Source: Methylomusa anaerophila | GTDB lineage: Bacteria > Bacillota > Negativicutes > Sporomusales > Sporomusaceae | Direction: 5' to 3' | Assembly: GCF_003966895.1 (NCBI RefSeq) | Contig: NZ_AP018449.1 | Coordinates: forward strand, 193,424-257,423 | DNA: 64,000 nt | Shown here: positions 44,267 to 53,361 of the stretch, piece by piece | How the letters are laid out: each line of letters starts with the position of its first letter | Position numbering within the stretch: position 1 is the first letter of the stretch | Program-made: the position numbers and the translations under genes | The notes under the pieces: model-generated | The model's input: the letters and a program-made list of their open reading frames with translations, nothing else | Database searches by the model: none | Told to the model about the DNA's origin: nothing

Positions 44267-45364
44267 CTAAGCTCTAATATGACTATTAAATATATCATAT
44301 TTAAAAAATTTATTTAAGTGATCTATCTCTGACCATTTTATTAAAATAAAATCAATATCGTCCAGATGGTCGTAATATTTATAATCTATATTTGGATAAA
44401 ACCACCCCAACCATCTAGGCCTTTCCTCAAGTTCTCTCATTGTTAAAACAAAAGAGTCAATAATTCTAATCTTATCCACGTTATCAACAACTTTAGTTGT
44501 CAACTTATCAATTTCCTTATCATATTTAACAATTATAATTTTTCTTAAGTAAACGTCGTTAAATTTTGGAGCTAGATTAAATAACTTAAATATATCTCGC
44601 CACTGGAAAGTAACTTTATTTCTTTTTGTCCAACAGCCACTTTCTTCCTTCTTTTCAACTTGCTTCTGTGTCTGTTGAAATCTTAATAGTATACCTGGCA
44701 AAATTCTAATCTGTGTAGGAATTGAATAGATTTTTGACCGATTATTTTGAGGAAATAAAAGAGTATTTTCAAAAGAGTACGCATAATACTTATTACTCAT
44801 CGCACTTAGCAAAGTAGTTGTTTTTCCATCACCAGATTGACCAAGTATGAGTGCTCCATCACCAGTACCATTCGTAATTGCTGCTGCATGCAATACCAAG
44901 GCTCCTTGTTTTTCCATATATTCTATTAGAAGTTGGTTTCGTACAAATAAAACAATTTCTTTACTGCATTTCTCGGGATTAGGATTAATTACTTTAATTT
45001 CTCTTTTTAAATCATCTATCTCAAAAATTGAGCCACTTTGCTCGACATATACTATTCTTAGCTTATTATAATAGCCATATTTCCCTGTAACAAAATTGTC
45101 AGAGTACTCACCTTTTCGTAATATTATATCTCTATCTAAATACGATTTATATTTTTCAGAACTGTAATCATATAAGTCTTGATCACTATCGTAACAAACT
45201 GTCGCAAACACTTGGGAACTATATTCAAGTCGGGTGCTAACACCATAAAATTCCCCAAGGTAATAACAAAAAGCTTCGTATAAATTATTGTTTCTGTTTT
45301 CTATCTCTACATAATAATTATGAACTCCAACATAAAATCTATTAATATAAGTCACCACCTTCAT
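44267..45364 (-). CDS. HPr kinase-like P-loop protein
   Basis: 365 residues. ALVLHAAAITNGTGDGALILGQSGDGKTTTL is the HprK-type layout, with a His before a P-loop (GQSGDGKT), here in the second half. The first 150 residues are unassigned. HprK homologues outside sugar regulation modify peptides or small molecules in biosynthetic clusters. It is the last gene of the minus-strand AT-rich operon and overlaps the preceding stop by 23 bp. No HPr is encoded nearby, so the target is more likely a pathway product. Function inferred only from the fold. Confidence 0.7.
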   Translation of the reverse strand: MKVVTYINRFYVGVHNYYVEIENRNNNLYEAFCYYLGEFYGVSTRLEYSSQVFATVCYDSDQDLYDYSSEKYKSYLDRDIILRKGEYSDNFVTGKYGYYNKLRIVYVEQSGSIFEIDDLKREIKVINPNPEKCSKEIVLFVRNQLLIEYMEKQGALVLHAAAITNGTGDGALILGQSGDGKTTTLLSAMSNKYYAYSFENTLLFPQNNRSKIYSIPTQIRILPGILLRFQQTQKQVEKKEESGCWTKRNKVTFQWRDIFKLFNLAPKFNDVYLRKIIIVKYDKEIDKLTTKVVDNVDKIRIIDSFVLTMRELEERPRWLGWFYPNIDYKYYDHLDDIDFILIKWSEIDHLNKFFKYDIFNSHIRA

Positions 45365-46364
45365 ATTGCATAATTTCTATTACTTCCTTGATAAATTTTA
45401 AAACCCGTTCAGGGGTAGGGTTTCTAGAAGTTTCATCACATAACATAATTCCATCAACATTATCCAAAAGCATATTTGTAAGATCTAACACATCAGATCG
45501 CTGAGGAATATAAGACTTAGATAGACTTTCAATAATCTGAGTTGAAATTATAATTCCCTTATGATTATTTTTAACTATTCTTGTAAGCTTTTTTTGATTA
45601 ATTCCTAATTTTGTAATCGGCGTGCGTACACCCAAATCACCTCTGGCCATAATTAACGCATCAGAAACTTGAGATATCTGATCTGCATTATCAATTCCTA
45701 GTTGAGTTTCGATTTTTGAAATTATCAGTGGTCTCCATGTTCTGTTCAATTTCAATTTATATGTACAATCCGTTAGCTGACTTGCACTCTCTACAAATGA
45801 AAATGCTATGCAATCAGGCTTCCATTTGTTTAGGATTTGAGAGTATTCATCATATTTTTCATTCATTATTACTTCACAATTAACTGAACTATATTTTTTT
45901 ATGTATCCACTATTGATAAATTTAACTACAATAGTATATTCATCAACAATCTTCAGCACTTCAAAAGCAACTTGTCCATCGCCAACCGTAATAATTTGAT
46001 TATTATTAACGAAATTACCAAGTTTACAGTAATTTGTTTGCAAACAATCATCGGAAAACTCAAAGGAGCAGGATGATGATTTGATAATTTTTATATCTCC
46101 AGAAGAGACACAAAGCGTTGGCGTTCGAAACTCGCCGAATCTAACCTTTTGGGCTGGAAACGGAATATCAATTAAAATTTTTTTTGAATTATAATTAGAA
46201 ATAACGTCTTTGGCGACCTCAAGTTTATTATCAAAGTTATCAAAATCATTGCTACGGCCTAAATTGTATCTTAATATGTCCGCTCCATTAAGTAGAATAT
46301 TATTGATTTTGTTTTTGTCGGTAGCACCCGTACCTATTGTTGCAATAATATATGGGCGTGTCAT
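45342..46364 (-). CDS. Pyruvate-kinase-like protein, catalytic barrel only
   Basis: About 340 residues against 470-580 for metabolic pyruvate kinase; the allosteric C-terminal domain is missing. Catalytic elements are kept: RPYIIATIGTGAT, ADILRYNLGR, ISKIETQLGIDN (catalytic Lys and acid), IMARGDLGV, STQIIESL and MLCDETS. VGDGQVAFEV is a residual B-domain strand. It may transfer phosphate between PEP or an enolpyruvyl-like compound and ADP or another acceptor. AGGAAGG favours the ATG at 46364. It lies in the operon between the HAD and HprK-like genes, so a role in a dedicated pathway is inferred. Confidence 0.8.
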   Translation of the reverse strand: MTRPYIIATIGTGATDKNKINNILLNGADILRYNLGRSNDFDNFDNKLEVAKDVISNYNSKKILIDIPFPAQKVRFGEFRTPTLCVSSGDIKIIKSSSCSFEFSDDCLQTNYCKLGNFVNNNQIITVGDGQVAFEVLKIVDEYTIVVKFINSGYIKKYSSVNCEVIMNEKYDEYSQILNKWKPDCIAFSFVESASQLTDCTYKLKLNRTWRPLIISKIETQLGIDNADQISQVSDALIMARGDLGVRTPITKLGINQKKLTRIVKNNHKGIIISTQIIESLSKSYIPQRSDVLDLTNMLLDNVDGIMLCDETSRNPTPERVLKFIKEVIEIMQYEGGDLY

Positions 46365-46377
46365 ATCATACACCTTC

Positions 46378-47088
46378 CTACGAGATAATATTAGTAATAT
46401 CCTTAAGCGAATCCGAATGATAGCGAGCTCTCATGTCATAATTATGAACTAATATTGCATTAATACCAGCATTCTCAGCTCCAATTACATCTGCAATCAC
46501 GTCATCCCCTATCATCCACATTTCCTGGGGACTCCCTGACATTTTTTTTGCAGAATTATATATCATCTCATTTGGCTTTTCGTAACCTATGTTCGCAGAA
46601 GAAATAACAAATTCCATATATGTCCCTAATTCTAACGAATCTACGATCTCTGGTAATTCCGGGATATGATTGGACACAATGGCCTGCCTCCATCCCCTCA
46701 TCTTAAAGTTCTCAAGAACATTTATTGAGTCCGTAAACAGCTTATAATTAACTGGACTGGAATATAATTTCCGAGCTTCATGTGCATAAATTTTTGCTTT
46801 AGCAGAAAAGCCCAGTCTTTCAAATACATAAGTAAATACCCCTTCTACATACTCCCACCAACGGTTAGATTGATTTAAATGTAAATGAGGCTTATTTGAG
46901 TGATGCCAGGGAAGGTTTCCTTTAAGATGATTTAAAATTTCTTGCTTCTTTACTATATGTTGATTCTCATTAATATTTAGCACCTCTAAAAGAGCGCCAC
47001 TAATTCTCAAAGTAGAAAAGCCAAGAGTATTTTCAAAATCCCAAAAAATTATTCTTGAGTTATCCAAATATATTTCCCCCTTCTTCAT
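46378..47088 (-). CDS. HAD-superfamily hydrolase
   Basis: 236 residues. Motif I reads FWDFENTLG, so the usual second aspartate (DxD) is glutamate. Motif II is IVSNHIPEL, motif III GYEKPNEMIY and motif IV MIGDDVIADVIGAENAG. The Asp-to-Glu change could alter or weaken phosphatase activity. Its start is adjacent to the stop of the phosphoribosyltransferase gene. Substrate unknown; a phosphorylated intermediate of this cluster is the obvious candidate. Confidence 0.8.
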   Translation of the reverse strand: MKKGEIYLDNSRIIFWDFENTLGFSTLRISGALLEVLNINENQHIVKKQEILNHLKGNLPWHHSNKPHLHLNQSNRWWEYVEGVFTYVFERLGFSAKAKIYAHEARKLYSSPVNYKLFTDSINVLENFKMRGWRQAIVSNHIPELPEIVDSLELGTYMEFVISSANIGYEKPNEMIYNSAKKMSGSPQEMWMIGDDVIADVIGAENAGINAILVHNYDMRARYHSDSLKDITNIIS

Positions 47089-47616
47089 TTATACTTGGAA
47101 CACGGTGTAAAGTTTCGCGTCTCTATTTTCTAATAGTATTCTACCGTTTCTCCCATTTTCGATATAAGCTACAAAACAATTAACTACAAATCCTTTTGAA
47201 TTTAATTCTTTATACACATTCAAAAAAGTATTTCCAGAAGTAATTTCATCATCAACGATACATATTCTTTTATTTTCAAACATAGAATTAATATAAAAAT
47301 ATAGATTTTTATTCCTTGAATGTTCTTCAGTTACAATTATCTCGTTTGGTAAGGATAGGCGATTTTTGTAAGCTATTTGTAGTGGTTTTTTTAGTTTTTG
47401 AGCTAAAATAAATGCTGGAATAATACCACGTCCCGCTAATCCTATTATTAAGTCAATTTGGTCAGAATTCATTTTTGAAACAAGAATATCTGAAGCCTCA
47501 TCTAACAATTTATAATTAACCGGAAATAACGCCCCTTCAATATCACTATTAATTTTCATTCCTATTCCAGATGAATTATAACCTTTGATCTTCTCAATTT
47601 GAATCTGCGGAATCAT
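47089..47616 (-). CDS. Type I phosphoribosyltransferase-like protein
   Basis: 175 residues. The PRPP-binding loop is clear in RICIVDDEITSGNTF, with an earlier GLAGRGIIPAFILAQ pyrophosphate-loop region. Type I PRTases attach or remove 5-phosphoribose on bases or related nucleophiles. The start overlaps the radical SAM stop by 4 bp. In this setting a phosphoribosylated intermediate is suggested, but the acceptor cannot be read from sequence. Confidence 0.8.
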   Translation of the reverse strand: MIPQIQIEKIKGYNSSGIGMKINSDIEGALFPVNYKLLDEASDILVSKMNSDQIDLIIGLAGRGIIPAFILAQKLKKPLQIAYKNRLSLPNEIIVTEEHSRNKNLYFYINSMFENKRICIVDDEITSGNTFLNVYKELNSKGFVVNCFVAYIENGRNGRILLENRDAKLYTVFQV

Positions 47617-48539
47617 ATAGTATTTACCCCGGTATAGTTTTCTAATGCTCTATTTATTAGATTATTATTTATATGGTTATTATCACATTTTAAACATATC
47701 TCCAAGAAGTTTCCAGCTAAATGTTCTTTTCTGACTTCTGAATATAGACTGCTATTAATGATGTCCCTAATATGATTATTATAAACATTTCCCAAATTCA
47801 GTTGGCCATCATAATCCATACAACACAAAGGTACATCTCCATTCCAATTAATCGTAAAAGAATTCCATAATCTATGACAGTAATTATATTTCAAAGCATT
47901 AATATTGCTTGTTGCAAAATTATGGGTTATAAGTTTTTTTCTTATTTGAAATCCCAAATTGTCTAAAAATTGTTCAAATTCTTCTTCTTCTTTTTGAGTA
48001 TGGTCGGCTCCAATCATATCAACTATAAGTCTCTCTTTATAATTGCTCCTAGCAATTTCATTTAAATTATTTTCAATAACACCAAAATCTCTATTTCTTG
48101 TCTTTTCAAATTCAGTTCTAGGGGAAAGTGACAAAATTATATAACTAATTCCAGCCTCACATAACTCATTGAATAAATTAAAATTAAGTAAAAAACCATT
48201 AGTATGAGTATGAACTTCAAATCCTAATTTAGAAGCAGCCTGTGTTCTATCTACCAATTTTTCATCTAAGAGAGGTTCTCCCATATTTCTTATATCAATT
48301 GTTTTTATACCAATCTCTTTAGCCTCTTTAAGAATTTTATTGAATAAATCGTCCTTCATAAAGCCTTTTTTTCTTTTCATTATTTGATGTGCACAAAAAG
48401 AGCATTCAAAATTACAGCAATTAGTGATTTCAGGTCTTAATTCAATATGTGAATAATCTTCTAAAATCTCGCTTTTACCTAATGTTTCTTTGAAATATTC
48501 ATTTTGTTTTGTATTAGATATTAGTATTTTTTTATACAT
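47613..48539 (-). CDS. Radical SAM protein with SPASM-like C-terminus
   Basis: 308 residues. CNFECSFCAHQ is the radical SAM CxxxCxxC motif; RNMGEPLLDE follows at the usual place for the SAM-binding GE motif. C-terminal cysteines in LCCMDYDGQLNLGNV and ICLKCDNN resemble a SPASM/twitch auxiliary-cluster domain. Family members modify peptides, sugars or small molecules. No precursor peptide is visible next to it, so a small-molecule role fits the neighbours better. Between the P-loop kinase and PRTase genes, no gap. Confidence 0.85.
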   Translation of the reverse strand: MYKKILISNTKQNEYFKETLGKSEILEDYSHIELRPEITNCCNFECSFCAHQIMKRKKGFMKDDLFNKILKEAKEIGIKTIDIRNMGEPLLDEKLVDRTQAASKLGFEVHTHTNGFLLNFNLFNELCEAGISYIILSLSPRTEFEKTRNRDFGVIENNLNEIARSNYKERLIVDMIGADHTQKEEEEFEQFLDNLGFQIRKKLITHNFATSNINALKYNYCHRLWNSFTINWNGDVPLCCMDYDGQLNLGNVYNNHIRDIINSSLYSEVRKEHLAGNFLEICLKCDNNHINNNLINRALENYTGVNTI

Positions 48540-49175
48540 TTAAACATCTTCCCTTCTAAAGTTATATAAATTATTTAACTCATCAAAATATAAAGAATTA
48601 TAGACAACCCATTCATTTGCCATTTTCTTATACTTTGCCACTTTTAACGGTTGAATAACATTTTTTGAATTATAATATAAATAACATGTATCAAAATTAG
48701 AGATTAAATCAGAAAATTGGTTTAACAGTAATAACTGTTTTGTATATATTTTTTCAATACTTGTAACTTGTCCAATAAGTTTTTCCCTTTTAAATGCTCG
48801 TTCAACAGCTAATGATACGTCTGTATGGCAATAATAATTAATTAAACTATAATTGTATTTTTGACAAAGATTTAATATACATTTATATCTTGAACTTATA
48901 GAACAATGGTCATAAATTATATTATATTTATTTCGAATACAGTTTATCAAAATTCGATAAGCGTAACGTACAGCTATTTTCATTGATTTTTTTTCAAGCT
49001 TACTAAAGATATCATCATGATTTATTAAGATAAATTGATCTTTAAGAAACAACTGTTTAATCAAAGTAGTTTTACCTGAAGCTGGAATTCCTGATAAATT
49101 TATTAGAATTGGTTTTTGTTTATAATTTCCTTTTATTAAATAATAATGAATTAAATCATTCAATTGATATACCAT
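48540..49175 (-). CDS. P-loop kinase (zeta-toxin / polynucleotide-kinase-like)
   Basis: 211 residues. ILINLSGIPASGKTTLIKQL carries the P-loop, followed by FILINHDDIFSKL as in AAA_33-type small-molecule kinases, and a lid-like arginine helix AVERAFKREKLIG. Such enzymes phosphorylate nucleotides, sugars or antibiotics. It overlaps the end of the upstream gene by 20 bp. Fits the phosphate-transfer theme of this operon. Confidence 0.72.
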   Translation of the reverse strand: MVYQLNDLIHYYLIKGNYKQKPILINLSGIPASGKTTLIKQLFLKDQFILINHDDIFSKLEKKSMKIAVRYAYRILINCIRNKYNIIYDHCSISSRYKCILNLCQKYNYSLINYYCHTDVSLAVERAFKREKLIGQVTSIEKIYTKQLLLLNQFSDLISNFDTCYLYYNSKNVIQPLKVAKYKKMANEWVVYNSLYFDELNNLYNFRREDV

Positions 49176-50448
49176 ATATTTTGTCCATAAATTTTTTATT
49201 AATATAATCTACAGTTTCGAATAAAAAAGAAGTTTGCATAGGAAATCTTGCTCCTTTTTCACAAACAAAAGCTGCTAATTTTATACGTTTTCTTTCTAGT
49301 GAAGCTTGAGTAGAATTTATATGTTTATGAGTATGAATTAAAATTGGAATAAACCCCCCCCCAAGAAAAGAATTACTACAAATAATAATTCCACCATTAG
49401 TTTCTAACATAAAAGATTTCCCAAGTATCACATCTCTTCCAATAAAAAATATACTTGGATTACTTGTCGTATGTTCTGCTATAAAAGCACCTGAATTTAA
49501 ACCCAATATAACTCCTCTAGAAATTTTTAAAACAGCTTTGTAAAATTTAGATTTTAAAAATTGCATTGAAAAATCAGGTAAATTAAATTCATTTAATTGC
49601 AAACAAATTTTACATAATTCTGCTATTGAATAATTTTCCTCTCCAAAAGAAGCAACTTTTTGATCCCATTTCACTACATAATCAGACCAATTAATTAAAG
49701 AATTGTTCAAATCTATTTGAATAATTCTTTCTCCTTTTGCAGAATAAATTCCGACTTTAAACAAATCATAATTTCCAATTTGCAACTTATTAATTATTTT
49801 GGATAATATTAATACTGTTGATTCTTCCATTTTGTAAGCAATAGCTTGATTAAATATATAAAATATATTTTTAATGTCTTTTGGAATATCTATTAAATGA
49901 TCAACTTCATTAGATGGAAATTTTAATTTTTCATCCCATTTCTTATCCTTTTTTATATTGAAATTATTAATGCGTTCTTTAAATTTATTAATATCACTAT
50001 TTTGAAGTTCAATTATACCTGAATTTATTGCTTCAATGAGTAAAGTTGCTAATTCTAATTTAAAATCAAATGTAATTAAAGCATTATTTAAAAGTATATT
50101 ATTAATAATTATATTTTTTACTTCACTTATCTTTTGTTTTTTTTTCAAAAATTCTTTCAATATTTCTATAGAATAAAAATTTAATTGTTCATTACCAAAT
50201 AATACCCACGAATCATCATATAATTCTCTATTACTTAAAACCTTATTTATTGCATTAAGTGAAGAATTTAATATTTCTTCATTATTTATAATAAAATTAT
50301 AAATATTATCCCATAAATTTAAAGGTAAAGAAGCATAATCAATAATATTTTTGGGAGCTGTTATTACTAATTCAATATTATCTGAAGTTATATTTTTATC
50401 ATATTGATGAATAATATTCATAAGATTAATAGCAAATTGTCTTTTCAC
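49156..50448 (-). CDS. Protein with a hexapeptide-acyltransferase-like C-terminus
   Basis: About 430 residues. The first 300 match nothing I recognise. The last 120 resemble a short left-handed beta-helix acyltransferase end: FIGRDVILGKSFMLETNGG, SFLGGGFIPILIHTHKH. A G9 homopolymer on the coding strand (49354-49362) encodes the GGG of this motif and could vary in length. The longest frame starts at a TTG (50469); a GTG at 50448 after AAAGGA is likelier but not certain. Overlaps the oxidoreductase gene. Function uncertain. Confidence 0.5.
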   Translation of the reverse strand: MKRQFAINLMNIIHQYDKNITSDNIELVITAPKNIIDYASLPLNLWDNIYNFIINNEEILNSSLNAINKVLSNRELYDDSWVLFGNEQLNFYSIEILKEFLKKKQKISEVKNIIINNILLNNALITFDFKLELATLLIEAINSGIIELQNSDINKFKERINNFNIKKDKKWDEKLKFPSNEVDHLIDIPKDIKNIFYIFNQAIAYKMEESTVLILSKIINKLQIGNYDLFKVGIYSAKGERIIQIDLNNSLINWSDYVVKWDQKVASFGEENYSIAELCKICLQLNEFNLPDFSMQFLKSKFYKAVLKISRGVILGLNSGAFIAEHTTSNPSIFFIGRDVILGKSFMLETNGGIIICSNSFLGGGFIPILIHTHKHINSTQASLERKRIKLAAFVCEKGARFPMQTSFLFETVDYINKKFMDKIYGISIE

Positions 50449-51457
50449 ATTCCCACATTTCCTTTCCAATTATTTGTTTTAGCTTAATTCCAGTATTTAA
50501 ATACCGTTTTAACCTATCATTATTAATTTTTTCATTTGTATTTAACTTAATTAAATAATCTAGCAACATAGTATACATCATATCATCATTTTCTATACGC
50601 TTTTGATATATAACTTCACCATAATTATTCAATTCAGTGAATCCATATTCGTTTGAATTTGGATTTGAATAATTAAATATAATAGAAGTTTTATCGGAAT
50701 AATCAATTTTCAAAAATCTTTTTTTTTGGGGGTAACTTAAATTTGATACCAATTTGAAAATCGTTTTTAAATTTGAAAAGTGTACAGTTCCACTATTATG
50801 ATTTTTCAAGATTTGATTATTTATAATTAAATCTGACGAGCTTGAAAAAGTAATTTTTCCCAAATTGCCAAATAAATAATTACAAAGATAAATCATATGA
50901 GGAAACTCTAATTGCCAAACTAATGGTGCTTTCCCATTATAAAAACCGCGTTTATTCAAAGAATCAGTTAATCTATTTTTGGAAAACTCTATTGTAACAT
51001 TATCAGGAAGGGATGCTTTATTTTTTAAATAAAGCATCCCTTCTTTTGTAACTTGTGAATATAAATAATTCTCAATAATGAAAAGTTGTATTTTCGAAAA
51101 AATATTTTTAAGTTTATTAGATTCAACAATACATGGTTTTTCCACAATTAATTTGGTAAATCCAAAGGAAATAATATTATCCATAATGTCTTCAATAATT
51201 GGCGCTGGAACACAAATATCTACAATACTATTGGGACTTACTTTATAAAGTAAATCTTTAAAATTAGAATAAAATTCAATTATATCTATTTTTTTATTAT
51301 CCAATAAATTTGTATTTATATAATTATTTTTTTGAGGATCAAAAATATATATTTTATTAATATTGATTTTATTGATTTTATTGTTTTTAATTATTTTTAA
51401 ATATGAATTTAAATGTAAATATCCAGCCTTTCCAGCACCAATTATTATAATTTCCAT
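50426..51457 (-). CDS. Gfo/Idh/MocA-type NAD(P)-binding oxidoreductase
   Basis: About 343 residues. The N-terminal MEIIIIGAGKAGYLHLNSYL is the dinucleotide-binding loop; DICVPAPIIEDIMDNIISFGF and LIVEKPCIVESNKL (EKP motif) complete the family pattern. Relatives oxidise or reduce sugars and inositols, and a branch reduces thiazolinyl or imine groups in NRPS assembly lines. AGGAGA before the ATG at 51457. It is the first surviving gene of the AT-rich operon, directly downstream of the IS insertion that separates it from leader copy 16. Confidence 0.8.
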   Translation of the reverse strand: MEIIIIGAGKAGYLHLNSYLKIIKNNKINKININKIYIFDPQKNNYINTNLLDNKKIDIIEFYSNFKDLLYKVSPNSIVDICVPAPIIEDIMDNIISFGFTKLIVEKPCIVESNKLKNIFSKIQLFIIENYLYSQVTKEGMLYLKNKASLPDNVTIEFSKNRLTDSLNKRGFYNGKAPLVWQLEFPHMIYLCNYLFGNLGKITFSSSSDLIINNQILKNHNSGTVHFSNLKTIFKLVSNLSYPQKKRFLKIDYSDKTSIIFNYSNPNSNEYGFTELNNYGEVIYQKRIENDDMMYTMLLDYLIKLNTNEKINNDRLKRYLNTGIKLKQIIGKEMWECEKTICY

Positions 51458-51507
51458 TTTCAAATTCTCCTTTCTGAATTAAAAAATGAATGAAGCATTC
51501 CATAAAA

Positions 51508-53256
51508 CCTGAGTTCCCGTAAAGTGTAACGATGCAACATCAGACAACACCAGATAAACAGCGGGATTATGGCATTTCTCGTTGCCTCTCTCCTCGTTAT
51601 ATATTATAATATATAATGAGGAGAGATTGCGATGGCTAGGATCTATCAGACAAACAAGAAGACCGGGATTACGTATGCATACTCGAATGAAGCGTATTGG
51701 GATAAGGAAAAGCAGCAGTCAAGAGCAAAGAGAAAACTTATAGGGAAAGTTGATCCTGTTACCGGCGGGATCATTCCAACACGAGAACATAATAAATCTA
51801 AAGCGTCAATCCAAACTGGGGCAATAAAACCAGGACCTGTTGCAATGATGAAAACGCAACGGAGTTTCTTCGGTGCAAGCTACCTGCTTGATGCGATCGG
51901 AAAAGAGACGGGTGTCGAAGCCGATCTAAAAGCCTGTTTTCCTGATCGATACAAGAAGATATTATCCATTGCCTACTATCTTATCCTGGAAGAGAACAAC
52001 TCCCTTAGTCGTTTTTCCCACTGGCAGAAGTTGCACATTCATCCTTATGGAGACGATATCGCGTCCCAACGCAGCAGCGAGCTTTTTCAGTCCATCGACG
52101 AGAAGGCGCGAATGTCTTTCTTTGAAAAGCAAGGCAAACGTCGGATTGAGAAGGAGTATTGGGCTTTTGATATTACAACGATCTCCAGTTATTCTGAAGT
52201 CCTTAAGCAGGTCAAGAATGGCAAGAACAAGGAAAACGACCGATTACCTCAGTTGAATCTAGCGCTCCTCTTTGGTGAAGAATCCGGGCTACCCTTGTAT
52301 TATCGAAAACTCCCCGGAAACATCAACGATGTAAAGACCATAAAACAGTTGATGCATGAGTTCGATGTCATGGGCTATAAGAAAGTCAATGTCATCCTGG
52401 ATCGTGGTTTCTACAGCAAGAAGAATATTGATGAACTCTATAAAAATCATCAGAAGTTCGTCATAGGAGTCAGGCTGGGACTAAAGTATGTTAAGGAAAT
52501 CATGGAAGGGGAACGGGAGAATCTTAAACTTCTGGGGAAACCTACAGACGCAATTTAGCGCTTACGGCCTTTGTAGGATGATTGACTGGGAGTATGAGCA
52601 GGAACGACCGTACAAGGGGGATGTCCTGACCGCTAAGCGGAGAGCCTATCTTCTACTTTACTATAGCCCCGAGAAAGCCGCAAAGGACCAGGTGGACATG
52701 AATAACTATCTGACGAGTCTGTTTAGCGATCTGAAGGAAGGTAGCGAACGGGAATACTGCGCCAAAGATTATGCCAAATATTTCGAAGTCACCCAGACGC
52801 CTAAGAGAGGCCGACAGGTGAAACCCCGGGAAGATGTTATACGGGAAGAAGCCAGGAATTATGGCTACTTTGCTCTGTTATCTAATGAGGTCAAAGACCC
52901 CTGCGAGGCACTGTCATTATATCGAAGCAAAGACATCGTTGAAAAAGCGTTTGGTAATCTCAAAGAACGATTGAATTTCAGAAGAATGCAGGTGTCCTCT
53001 GAATTATCCTTAAACGGGAAATTATTTGTTGAGTTTGTAGCATTGATCTATCTGTCCTATGTGAAGAAGAAAATGCAGGATGCTAAGCTGTTCGAAAAGT
53101 GGACAATGCAAGGTTTGCTGGATGAACTGGACACGATAGAGCTGTTTGAGGCACCCGGATACGGTCGTGTCCTCGGAGAAATCACTGCAAAGCAACAGGC
53201 TCTCTTTGAAGCACTAAGTGTGAAATGTCCCTCGTTATAAATTTCGGGAACTCAGG
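51508..53256 (+). mobile_element. IS1634-like insertion sequence with 6-bp target duplication
   Basis: Terminal inverted repeats CCTGAGTTCCCG (51508-51519) and CGGGAACTCAGG (53245-53256). Directly outside them is ATAAAA on both sides (51502-51507 and 53257-53262), a target site duplication, so the element transposed here as a unit. It encodes the split transposase at 51632-53240 and sits between leader copy 16 and the AT-rich operon. Confidence 0.88.
51632..53240 (+). pseudogene. IS1634-type DDE transposase, frameshifted
   Basis: Frame 1 (51632-52558) begins MARIYQTNKKTGITYAYSN and contains the DDE core half (EYWAFDITTISSYSEVL, NVILDRGFYSKKNI). The second half (about 52530-53240) continues in the +1 frame (AYGLCRMIDWEYEQERPYKG ... 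SKDIVEKAFGNLKERLNFRRM). The shift lies around 52530-52558. A one-base insertion, two-base deletion or sequencing error would explain it; programmed frameshifting is not usual for this family. Confidence 0.82.
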
Positions 53257-53361
53257 ATAAAAGCAGAGGCGTCTTTTCCTTTCTCTATGATACTGCCATT
53301 ATATCTGTCAACTTTTGGACAGGCAATACCATCAGCTTTCCGGCCTTTTGAATCAGCGGCA

